In this document: in pieces, positions 1 through 7,428 of the stretch
Layout: every line of letters starts with the position of its first letter
Numbering within the stretch: the stretch's first letter is position 1
From: Chromatiaceae bacterium
GTDB lineage: Bacteria > Pseudomonadota > Gammaproteobacteria > Chromatiales > Chromatiaceae
Reading direction: 5' to 3'
Length of the DNA: 64,000 nt
Assembly: GCA_024235315.1 (NCBI GenBank)
Contig: JACKMP010000001.1
Span: 1-64,000, forward strand
Position numbers and translations under genes: made by a program
Notes under the pieces: generated by a model
Database searches by the model: none
What the model was told of the DNA's origin: nothing
What the model saw: the letters and a program-made list of their open reading frames with translations, nothing else

Positions 1-76
1 GGATTCGAACCCTCGTTAGGCGCTAACCTAAACACGATTTCGAATCGTGCGCTTTCAACCGCTCAGCCACCTCTCC
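1..76 (-). tRNA. tRNA-Ser (anticodon CGA), 3' end cut by window edge
   Basis: Read on the minus strand the RNA begins GGAGAGGTGGCTGAGCGG. It has a D-arm, an anticodon stem of ACGATT/AATCGT around CGA, a long type-II variable arm typical of serine tRNAs, and the start of the T-arm (GGGTTCGAATCC). The 3' acceptor strand lies beyond position 1. The CGA anticodon reads UCG. The call rests on visible cloverleaf elements and the class-II variable arm. Confidence 0.95.
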
Positions 77-87
77 AGACTTTGTGT

Positions 88-104
88 GCCTGCCCTGAGC
101 AGGC
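88..104. repeat. short inverted repeat between tRNA-Ser and the Rad50-like gene
   Basis: GCCTGC and GCAGGC flank a 5-base loop in the 41-base gap downstream of the minus-strand ATPase gene and upstream of the tRNA. There is no U-tract on either strand, so it is at best a weak terminator or a processing signal. Confidence 0.3.
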
Positions 105-117
105 GGCGCATTTTACA

Positions 118-2001
118 TCAACCGCTGACGTTTAGGGTATCGCTCGTGCGGTCGCAGTAGATCTTGGTGTCGAACCGCACATTGCAGTTGTCGGGGAAGT
201 CCTGCGCAACGATCCACACCTGGCTGATGTCATCCCCGAGATCTGCCAATGCGTGCAATGCCTTGCGTGTGCGTTCCTGATCGAAAAACGCGAATGGTTC
301 GTCGAGGAAGGCAAACTGCATGCCCTTGACCGTGCGACTGAGCAGCTTCTTCGACAGGGCCAGGCGCAGTGCGAGCATGATCTGACGCTGGGTCCCGCTC
401 GACACCTCTTCGAGATCCATGAAATCACGCTTGTCGTTCGAGAACACCCGTACCTTCAGCCCGTCATCGATCTGCAGGTGTTCGTAGCGGCCGTCGGTGA
501 ACAACGGCAGCATACGTCCCACCAGGTCCTTGACGTCACGATTGAAGTTGTTCGAAAGATGCGCGATCGCACCTTCCAACAGCTCCAGGCCACGCCGCCG
601 ATCCATGATGCGCTCTTCCACCTCTTCCTTTTTGTCGGTCAGGCCATTCAGGACCTCCGACAGGTCGATGGCTTCCTGGAGCCGCGCCTGTTCCTGGTCG
701 ATCTCTTCATCCAGATCCACGATCTGCGCGTCGAGACGCTCTGCCACATAACCCAGCCAGGCCAGCTCGCGCTCACTGTAGTCGCGCGCCATGCGGGTCG
801 TGGCCTCGCCGCGGTCAAGCATGTTGCGCAGTGCCTCGTATTCGGCGTATGCCGGGCGTGGCGGCACCTGCTCGGTGTCACCATGATCGGCGACTTCTTC
901 GTCACCCGGCGCCGCTTCGGGCGCGACGTCGCTGTCATCGATATCCTCGATGTCGATCTCGCGCGCCTGGCCGAGCACCACGCCAAGCTGGCTCGATTCG
1001 TCCTGCAATGCGGCGATGCGGCGACGCAGACCGGCCACGCGAATCCACAGCAACAGGAACAACACGCCCAGCGCCGCCGCCAGGTAGCCGATCCACAGGA
1101 TCCTGCTGTCATCCCACTGCGGGATGTTCTTCGCCAGCATCTCGCGCACCGTCGCCGCCTCTTCGAGACCGGCGCCGTATGTCAGCAGTGCCCACAGGCC
1201 GCCGGCACTCACCGCCAGCAGGAACACGATGAAACGCAGAAACCTGGCGCGTCCTTTTGAGCCCTGTGCGCTGTACACCGCGCTGGTGTTGTTGGTACAG
1301 ACATCCAGCCCACGGTCGATGTCCTCCACCAGCACATTGACATGGTCCAGCTGCCTGCTGGTCTGGTGACGTTGGTCTTCAAGGCGCGGCATATGGCCCT
1401 CCCTGATCCCCAGGGCCTTGACATCACCGTCGACAGAATCCCATTCCGCGTTCAGTTCGCCGAGGAGTTCCACCCGCTCGGCGATCTCGTTGTTAAGACC
1501 GCGCACGACCTGCTCGAACGGCGCCACCCCGGCCATGATCTTGATCGCCTGGCTGTGCGGATGCGGCGTCGTGATCTCTCGCTGCGCCAGGTAGAACGAC
1601 TCGACGAACTCCTGGTATTCGAAGCCGAGGATCGCGAACAGCGCATCGCCCACACTCCTGACGCCTCGTGCCACCGGACTCTCGGGGTCATCGGCCATCG
1701 CGAGCTTTGCGCTGTGGTTGCCATCGCGGTCAAGGAAGCGCGACAGGACGTAATGGCTCTCCTCGACCGAAAATTCCAGGGTGACCGCACAGTGGTTTTC
1801 GCCCCAGCGCACGACCTTGCTGATCTCTTCCGGGGGGATGGAGAAGGTGCGGCCAAACAGGGCGAAACAGACAGTCTCACCGATGCTGCTCTTGCCCGAT
1901 TCGTTGTGTCCGCTGATCGCGATCAGTCCGCGTTCGGCCACGTCGATTGTCAACTCGGCATACTTGAGAACGTTTTTCGCCCGGATCTTGTTGATGATCA
2001 T
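118..2001 (-). CDS. Rad50/SMC-like ABC ATPase with two central membrane segments
   Basis: A 627-aa ATPase of the Rad50/SMC/RecF type. The N-terminal half has Walker A GHNESGKSS (residues 31-39) and a Q-loop region YLAQRE (about 137-142). The C-terminal half has the ABC signature SSGTQRQ (534-540) and Walker B FAFLDEPFAFFD (563-574). The middle is mostly helical coiled coil, but holds two hydrophobic stretches (about 255-275 and 301-320) followed by an acidic linker (about 348-385). That arrangement recalls YhaN-type ATPases, which pair with an Mre11-like nuclease in some bacteria; no nuclease gene is visible here. The start overlaps the stop of the upstream 65-aa gene (ATGA), so translation is probably coupled. 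A role in DNA end processing or membrane-linked DNA transactions is inference. Confidence 0.8.
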   Translation of the reverse strand: MIINKIRAKNVLKYAELTIDVAERGLIAISGHNESGKSSIGETVCFALFGRTFSIPPEEISKVVRWGENHCAVTLEFSVEESHYVLSRFLDRDGNHSAKLAMADDPESPVARGVRSVGDALFAILGFEYQEFVESFYLAQREITTPHPHSQAIKIMAGVAPFEQVVRGLNNEIAERVELLGELNAEWDSVDGDVKALGIREGHMPRLEDQRHQTSRQLDHVNVLVEDIDRGLDVCTNNTSAVYSAQGSKGRARFLRFIVFLLAVSAGGLWALLTYGAGLEEAATVREMLAKNIPQWDDSRILWIGYLAAALGVLFLLLWIRVAGLRRRIAALQDESSQLGVVLGQAREIDIEDIDDSDVAPEAAPGDEEVADHGDTEQVPPRPAYAEYEALRNMLDRGEATTRMARDYSERELAWLGYVAERLDAQIVDLDEEIDQEQARLQEAIDLSEVLNGLTDKKEEVEERIMDRRRGLELLEGAIAHLSNNFNRDVKDLVGRMLPLFTDGRYEHLQIDDGLKVRVFSNDKRDFMDLEEVSSGTQRQIMLALRLALSKKLLSRTVKGMQFAFLDEPFAFFDQERTRKALHALADLGDDISQVWIVAQDFPDNCNVRFDTKIYCDRTSDTLNVSG

Positions 2002-2195
2002 GCTCTGCCCTCGTCCTCGATGTTCACGAGTCGATCGAGCACCATCTGCATCGCCTTGCGATACTGCGCTTCACTGAACGCCTCGCCGGAATTCAACCGC
2101 CGCTCGAACTCCGCTTCGCAGTAGGCGGAGAATTCCTCCGATGGTTTCTTGACCCCCGGCTTTTTCTTGGGCCCGAGCCCCTCGGTTGCGGCCAT
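1998..2195 (-). CDS. small conserved-looking protein coupled to the Rad50-like ATPase
   Basis: A 65-aa basic/acidic soluble protein beginning MAATEGLGPKKKPGVKKPSE. No signal peptide or membrane segment is seen, and I do not recognise a family. A good ribosome-binding site (GGAGAGG) precedes the ATG, and its TGA overlaps the ATG of the downstream ATPase gene by four bases. The pair is therefore likely one transcriptional and translational unit, and this may be a partner or regulator of the ATPase; that is inference from position only. Confidence 0.6.
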   Translation of the reverse strand: MAATEGLGPKKKPGVKKPSEEFSAYCEAEFERRLNSGEAFSEAQYRKAMQMVLDRLVNIEDEGRA

Positions 2196-2280
2196 GTTCC
2201 TCTCCAGGAAGACGCGTGGAAACAGAACTGCGAAGTATACGGACTTGTCGCGAATTCTTCAGCCGAGTGGCCTTCGCTGT

Positions 2281-2306
2281 GCCGATCCCGCGAATCGCAG
2301 ATCGGC
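2281..2306. terminator. inverted repeat downstream of the RNase II-like gene
   Basis: The arms GCCGATC and GATCGGC enclose a 12-base loop in the 142-base gap between the RNase II-like gene and the 65-aa gene. No T-run follows on the minus strand, so termination would be inefficient or factor-dependent. Confidence 0.3.
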
Positions 2307-2337
2307 TGTCACAGAAGCCATTACAGGGATCGTCAGC

Positions 2338-4155
2338 TCAATCGAGCACTCTGAAATAGGCCGACTGGGCCGGCAGGTCGACTTCGCGCACAGCGATCCG
2401 CAGAGTCTGGCCCAGGGAAAAGTCCGGCGACACGCGGATGCCGGTCTCGAGTGCCAACTCCGGGACAATGATCATGGCACGGCGCTCGTCCAGTCCCACT
2501 ACCACCGCCTCGCCCTGCCAGGCCGGATTCCTGCTCAGATGCACCAGCTTCCAATGCAGGTTGGACTGACGCTCGGCGCGGCGGATCGCCGCGCCCGCGC
2601 TGTCCAGCCCGGCGGTACGCTGCAACACCTCGTCGGCATTCAGCGTTGGACGGTCGAGTACGAAGGCACGCAGCTGCTGATGCACCACCAGATCGGCATA
2701 ACGCCGCAGCGGGCTGGTTGCCCGGGCGTAGATGTCCAGGCCCAGCCCAAAGTGCGGCTCGGGCTCGAGCGAGGCACGGCTGGGTTTGAAAAGCCGGCGG
2801 TAGGCAACCATCTCTGCCATGCCTTGAGGCTGTCGGACTTCGTCCGGGCGCGGCTGCATTGCATACGGAATCACGATCCCGTTGGCCGCGGCGAAGCGTG
2901 CCGCCGCCTCGCCAGCCATCAGCATTGCATCGGTCACCATGTCGCGGCTGGCAAGCTTCGGCAGCGGTCGAATTTCCACCTCACCATCGATCACCCTGAT
3001 CGATACCTCGGGCAGATCGATCCGCGCCGCACCGCGCGCCACGCGTGCCGCCCGATACGCGTCCGTCACGCGGCTGATTGCCGCGAACGCCGGTTCGTGC
3101 ATCCGGGCGTCGATCTCGTCATAGCTGGTCCGCTGCACCATCACCCAGGACGGCACCACCTCGATGTCGGTGACCGCGGAGCCATCGAACCCGAAACCGA
3201 ACGACAGGGCCGGAGACCGTTCCGCGAGACCCAGCCCCAGGCGGTGCGTCACCGCTTCCGGCAGCATCGCGTGAATCCGTTCCGGCAGGTACAGGTTCGC
3301 ACTGCGCTCACGCGCCGCCAGATCCATGTGACCGCCAGGCCGGACCAGTGCGGCGACATCGGCAACATGTACCCACAGGCGCTCGCCCTCGATACTGATG
3401 GCATCGTCGGGGTCCTGGTTGCCGATGTCGTCGATCGCCCATGCCTCCAGGTGGGTCAGGTCGCGGCGCGGCTCCTCCGGCAGGTCGGGCACGCCGATCT
3501 CCGGCGCGCCGAGCTGTACACCGGCCCGCAGAGGCCAGGGATTATGGTGCGCCGACCAGTAGCCGCAGCGCACGAGAAAACGGTGTGCCGCATCCGGGGT
3601 CTCCGGCAGGTCGAAGCTTCCCAGGATGCGGCTGTGCGCGGACACCCCCAATGCCACGCGCTCGACCTCGGCGAGACGCTTGCGGTCTTCGTCCTCGAGC
3701 CGCGCCGCTTCGACTCGCTCCAGGAATGCTGCCCATTCCTGCTCCGCACGCTGCTTTTCCTCACGCGCGGCGCGCTCGGCATGTACGGCATCGGCACCAC
3801 GGCGGCGGATCGCCTGTGGCCCGCCTTCGAAATACAGGCCATCCTGCAAGACCTCCCAGGTACCCCAGGCCGCTGCCGGCGAAAACTCGCCAAACAGTAT
3901 CTCTGCCAGGTCCGACAGACCGACCTCCTCACCTTCCAACAGCTCCCAGGCCTCTTCGATCGCCGGTTCAGACGTATGCAGGGCCCCAAGACTGCTCAGC
4001 GGTCCCGGGTGCAGCAGTGTGACGTCCTTGTCACGCACCCGCTTGGACTTGCCACCGGCCAGCTGGATCTCGATCTTGTCGGCCACGCTGGCGACGATCG
4101 CCGGATGGATTTTGTACAGCACGAGGCTGCCTGGACGAAGTGTGGTCGGCGACAC
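2338..4155 (-). CDS. RNB-domain exoribonuclease (RNase II family)
   Basis: A 605-aa protein of the RNase II/RNase R superfamily, which degrades RNA 3' to 5' with a metal-dependent active site. The aspartate-rich catalytic motif DDIGNQDPDD lies at residues 242-251 and is followed by WVHVADVAALV, as in RNB domains. A later basic block, ATSPLRRYADLVVHQQL, matches the conserved end of the RNB fold. The N-terminal region is unlike the cold-shock domains of enteric RNase II, and the C-terminal S1-like part looks short, so this belongs to a divergent RNB subfamily rather than being a clear rnb or rnr. The start is GTG with GGGA about seven bases upstream. It diverges from ygfZ. Confidence 0.88.
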   Translation of the reverse strand: MSPTTLRPGSLVLYKIHPAIVASVADKIEIQLAGGKSKRVRDKDVTLLHPGPLSSLGALHTSEPAIEEAWELLEGEEVGLSDLAEILFGEFSPAAAWGTWEVLQDGLYFEGGPQAIRRRGADAVHAERAAREEKQRAEQEWAAFLERVEAARLEDEDRKRLAEVERVALGVSAHSRILGSFDLPETPDAAHRFLVRCGYWSAHHNPWPLRAGVQLGAPEIGVPDLPEEPRRDLTHLEAWAIDDIGNQDPDDAISIEGERLWVHVADVAALVRPGGHMDLAARERSANLYLPERIHAMLPEAVTHRLGLGLAERSPALSFGFGFDGSAVTDIEVVPSWVMVQRTSYDEIDARMHEPAFAAISRVTDAYRAARVARGAARIDLPEVSIRVIDGEVEIRPLPKLASRDMVTDAMLMAGEAAARFAAANGIVIPYAMQPRPDEVRQPQGMAEMVAYRRLFKPSRASLEPEPHFGLGLDIYARATSPLRRYADLVVHQQLRAFVLDRPTLNADEVLQRTAGLDSAGAAIRRAERQSNLHWKLVHLSRNPAWQGEAVVVGLDERRAMIIVPELALETGIRVSPDFSLGQTLRIAVREVDLPAQSAYFRVLD

Positions 4156-4255
4156 GGAAAATCCCTGAGTTAAAGCAGATCAATCGGCGGGGCGGATTGT
4201 TTATCATACCGCCTTTGCCACGCCGACCCGGCATCGAACCAGACAGGGCAACTCC

Positions 4256-5251
4256 ATGAGCATGAACAGCTGGCACGACATCGTCACGCCAAAGACGCCA
4301 TTGCCACAAACCTTTCCGGACTGCGCGATCACCGAGCTGTCACATTTCGGCCTGATCCGCGCGACCGGCAGCGATGTGCGCACTTTCCTGCAGGGGCAAT
4401 TGACCAACGACATCAATCAGGTTACCCCGGCACTTGCGCAGCTGAGCAGCTACTGCAGTCCCAAGGGCCGCATGCTCGGCAGCTTCTGGGTGATGCAGCG
4501 CGGCGACGATCTGTACCTGCAGCTGCCGGCGGACCGCCTGCCGGGCATCCTCAAACGGTTGCGAATGTTCGTGCTGCGTGCGCAGGTCACACTGGAGGAC
4601 GCCAGCGGTGAACTGGCGCGCTTCGGCATCACCGGCAGCTGCGCCGCGGACCTGCTGCCTTTCGCGCCGGGTGCGGACAAAGCCACCGCGACACGTGACG
4701 ACATCACGGTGATCCGCCTGCCGGGCGAACGGCCACGTTTCGAGATCATCGGACCGGTATCGGCGCTGGCGCCACTGTGGTCGAAACTGTCCGAAACGGC
4801 CACGCAGACCGGGCCTGATTTCTGGTCGTTGATGGATATACGTGCAGGCGTCCCGAATGTGTTCGAGGACACCGTCGAGGCTTTCGTCCCGCAGATGGCG
4901 AACCTGCAGCTCATCGGCGGGGTCAGCTTCACCAAGGGCTGTTACACCGGGCAGGAGGTGGTTGCGCGAATGCAGTACCTCGGAAAGCTCAAACGCCGGA
5001 TGTACCTCGCACATATCGCCGATACGCAGAGACCGGCCCCAGGCGCAGAGGTGTTTTCACCGAGCAGCGAATCCGGCCAGGGCGCAGGCCGCATCGTAGA
5101 CGCCGCACCCTCGCCCGATGGCGGATTCGACGTACTCGCCGTGTTGCAGATCAGCAGTGCCGAGGCAGGTGACGTACGGCTGCACGACGCCGCGGGTCCG
5201 GTGTTGGAACTGCGGCCGATGCCTTACGATCTGCCACCGCTCGGCGACTGA
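4256..5251 (+). CDS. ygfZ: YgfZ-type folate-binding protein (Fe-S cluster maintenance/tRNA modification)
   Basis: A 331-aa protein of the GcvT-like YgfZ family, which uses tetrahydrofolate to support Fe-S enzymes such as the tRNA methylthiotransferase MiaB. The family signature KGCYTGQE is present at residues 227-234, followed by the conserved VVARMQYLGKLKRR. The N-terminal folate-binding part (FLQGQLTNDI, CSPKGRML) is also intact. A second in-frame ATG lies two codons in, so the exact start is uncertain. The gene diverges from the RNase II-like gene across a 100-base region and is followed by an HDOD gene 67 bases downstream. Confidence 0.9.
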   Translation: MSMNSWHDIVTPKTPLPQTFPDCAITELSHFGLIRATGSDVRTFLQGQLTNDINQVTPALAQLSSYCSPKGRMLGSFWVMQRGDDLYLQLPADRLPGILKRLRMFVLRAQVTLEDASGELARFGITGSCAADLLPFAPGADKATATRDDITVIRLPGERPRFEIIGPVSALAPLWSKLSETATQTGPDFWSLMDIRAGVPNVFEDTVEAFVPQMANLQLIGGVSFTKGCYTGQEVVARMQYLGKLKRRMYLAHIADTQRPAPGAEVFSPSSESGQGAGRIVDAAPSPDGGFDVLAVLQISSAEAGDVRLHDAAGPVLELRPMPYDLPPLGD

Positions 5252-5259
5252 AAATCCCC

Positions 5260-5286
5260 TCAAGTTTTGGCCCCCGGTTCCGCAGT
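5260..5286 (+). promoter_or_regulatory. weak sigma28 (FliA)-like promoter upstream of the HDOD gene
   Basis: TCAAGTTT at 5260-5267, an 11-base spacer, then TCCGCAGT at 5279-5286. The -35 half is close to the FliA consensus TAAAGTTT (TCAAG variants occur in other gammaproteobacteria). The -10 half keeps only CCG of GCCGATAA. A start about seven bases downstream would give a leader of about 25 bases. It is listed because two better matches occur elsewhere in the window. Confidence 0.3.
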
Positions 5287-5318
5287 ATTGGGTATCGAAA
5301 ACCCATACCGGAGCCGAC

Positions 5319-6167
5319 ATGCTCAACACCGCGCAGCGCGCCGACCTGGCCGACGAGATCCGTGCCGACATCGAAAGCAACCGGATACAGTTGCCCACCC
5401 TCCCCGAGGTGGCGCTCAAGGTCCGTGACGAAGTCGAGCGTGAGAATACCGACGCCCTGACCATCGCCAAGATGGTCGGCAACGATGCGGCTCTTTCTGC
5501 GCGCCTGCTGCAGGTTGCCAACAGCCCGTTGTATCGCGGTCGCGTCGAGATCGACTCGATCCAGCAGGCAGTCACGCGGCTCGGCCTGAAGATGGTGCGC
5601 AGCCTGGTGGTCAGTCTCGCGATGAAGCAGATCTTCCAGGCCACCTCGGATGCCCTGGACACCCAGTTTCGGCAGATCTGGGACGACAGTCTGCAGGTCG
5701 CCGCGATCAGTCGCGTGCTGGCCGGCGGGGTCGCGGAGCTTGAGAACGAACAGGCGATGCTCGGCGGACTGATCCACAACATCGGCGCGCTGCCGATCCT
5801 GACCAAGATCGACGAACGTTGGGGTTACGATGCCGACCCGAACCTGATCAGCGCGCTGATCGCCGAACTTGCGCCCGAGATTGGTGGGCGCATCCTCAAG
5901 CACTGGAACTTTGCCGAGTCCCTGGCCAATATCCCGACCGCCTGTTACGACCTCGACTACGACCCGGGCCCGTTCCCGACCTATGCCGACATCGTCCTGG
6001 TGGCACGCCTGCAGAATCTGGCGGCGAAAGGTGGCGCCGAGGCACAGGCGGGTTGGGCCGATATCCCCGCTTTCGGCAAGATCGGCGTCGAGTCGGAGGT
6101 CGTGATCATCAATATGGAAGGCCCGGCAGAAGAGATCGCCGAGGTGCGCAGCATGTTGGAGGGTTGA
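5319..6167 (+). CDS. HDOD-domain signalling protein
   Basis: A 282-aa single-domain HDOD protein. HDOD is a catalytically degenerate relative of HD phosphohydrolases, found in chemotaxis, c-di-GMP and stress signalling. The N-terminus IQLPTLPEVALKVRDEVE and the block LSARLLQVANSPLYRG are typical of the family, as are ITRLGLK-like and GGLIHNIGALP segments in the body. The ATG chosen has GGAG seven bases upstream; earlier in-frame codons would run into ygfZ. A FliA-like element lies directly upstream. No output domain is attached, so it probably acts through protein-protein contacts. Confidence 0.85.
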   Translation: MLNTAQRADLADEIRADIESNRIQLPTLPEVALKVRDEVERENTDALTIAKMVGNDAALSARLLQVANSPLYRGRVEIDSIQQAVTRLGLKMVRSLVVSLAMKQIFQATSDALDTQFRQIWDDSLQVAAISRVLAGGVAELENEQAMLGGLIHNIGALPILTKIDERWGYDADPNLISALIAELAPEIGGRILKHWNFAESLANIPTACYDLDYDPGPFPTYADIVLVARLQNLAAKGGAEAQAGWADIPAFGKIGVESEVVIINMEGPAEEIAEVRSMLEG

Positions 6168-6246
6168 TCCGATCCGCCCCAGACCTTTCGCCGCCGGGAC
6201 CCGACTGCAATAATCCACGGCACGAATTTCATTTCTACCGACCGGG

Positions 6247-7422
6247 ATGTCCGCCTTGCCGCCTGCTGCTGATCGAGACGACCCCCGCCCCCTCATCGCC
6301 CACGTGATCTATCGCCTGCAGGTCGGCGGGCTCGAGAATGGCGTCGTCAACCTGGTCAACCGGATGCCGGTGGATCGATACCGGCATGCGATTGTCTGCC
6401 TGACCGAGGCGACCGACTTTCGTCAACGCATCGAGCGCAGCGACGTCGCGGTCTACGAGATACACAAGCGGCCCGGGCAGGACCTGGGAAGCTGGAGGCG
6501 ACTGTACCGGCTGTTTCGCAACATCAGACCAAGCGTCGTCCATACCCGGAATATCGGTTGTCTCGAGGCGCAGATCCCGGCCCGGCTGGCCGGGGCACCA
6601 TGCCGAGTGCACGGTGAGCACGGTTGGGACATCAACGACCCTGACGGAAACAATCGCAAGTACCAGTGGCTGCGCCGCCTGCACAATCCATTGATACACC
6701 GATTCATTGCACTGTCCAAGGAACTTGAACACTACCTGCACAGCCGTGTCGGCATATCCGGGGACAAGATCAGCCGCATCTACAATGGTGTCGACAACGG
6801 GCGCTTTCACCCGGGCCGAAGCACCGTGCTTCCGGCCGGTTTTGCCACCGCGGACAGCGTGGTGTTCGGCACCGTCGGGCGCATGCACGGCGTCAAGGAC
6901 CAGGTGAACCTGTGCCAGGCGTTCATTCTGCTGTGCCGCAATAACCCGGCACTGGCCGATCGTATGCGCCTTGTGCTCATCGGTGAGGGCCCGCTGCGCG
7001 ACACCTGCCAGACGCTGCTGGATGTGGCCGGACTTGCCTCGCAGTCCTGGCTCCCGGGCAGCCGTTCCGACGTTCCGGAGACCATGCGCGCGCTGGACGT
7101 TTTCGTCCTGCCGTCTCGGGCGGAGGGGATCTCGAACACCATACTGGAGGCCATGGCCAGCGGCCTGCCGGTTGTGGCCACCGATGTTGGTGGCAACGCG
7201 GAGCTGATCGACACGGGCCGCACCGGCGCATTGGTGCCGGCCGGTGATCCCGCGGCACTTGCCGATCAAATGGCCGTCTACGCGATGGACCGCGAGCTCC
7301 GCGACAGGCACGGTGCCGCCGCATGCCAGCGCGTCGCCGGACAATTCAGCATGGCGCAGATGACAGGTGCCTATGGCGCCGTCTACGACCGACTCATGGA
7401 GACGCGTGTTCACGCGCACTGA
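6247..7422 (+). CDS. GT4-family glycosyltransferase of the exosortase/PEP-CTERM type
   Basis: A 391-aa GT-B fold glycosyltransferase. Its N-terminal IAHVIYRLQVGGLENGVVNL and the HGEHGWD segment match the sugar transferases that accompany exosortase-A (XrtA/EpsH) exopolysaccharide loci in proteobacteria, as I know that family. The C-terminal nucleotide-sugar site is PSRAEGISNTILEAMASG, with the family's paired glutamates, followed by PVVATDVGGNAEL. The next gene starts six bases after its stop, so the two form an operon. No exosortase gene is in the window. The ribosome-binding site is weak. Confidence 0.85.
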   Translation: MSALPPAADRDDPRPLIAHVIYRLQVGGLENGVVNLVNRMPVDRYRHAIVCLTEATDFRQRIERSDVAVYEIHKRPGQDLGSWRRLYRLFRNIRPSVVHTRNIGCLEAQIPARLAGAPCRVHGEHGWDINDPDGNNRKYQWLRRLHNPLIHRFIALSKELEHYLHSRVGISGDKISRIYNGVDNGRFHPGRSTVLPAGFATADSVVFGTVGRMHGVKDQVNLCQAFILLCRNNPALADRMRLVLIGEGPLRDTCQTLLDVAGLASQSWLPGSRSDVPETMRALDVFVLPSRAEGISNTILEAMASGLPVVATDVGGNAELIDTGRTGALVPAGDPAALADQMAVYAMDRELRDRHGAAACQRVAGQFSMAQMTGAYGAVYDRLMETRVHAH

Positions 7423-7428
7423 AACGAT

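Noticed and set aside
88..104. Intrinsic terminator after the Rad50-like gene
   Set aside because: Only a 6-bp stem and no U-tract on either strand; kept as a weak repeat only.
118..4155. A defence island built on the Rad50-like ATPase and the RNase II-like gene
   Set aside because: No nuclease partner, no restriction, toxin or mobile genes are nearby, and the RNB gene is separated by 142 bases with a hairpin. The evidence does not support a defence system.
2149..4173. A 674-codon open frame opposite the RNase II-like gene
   Set aside because: Antisense to a well-supported RNB-domain gene, with composition typical of a shadow frame.
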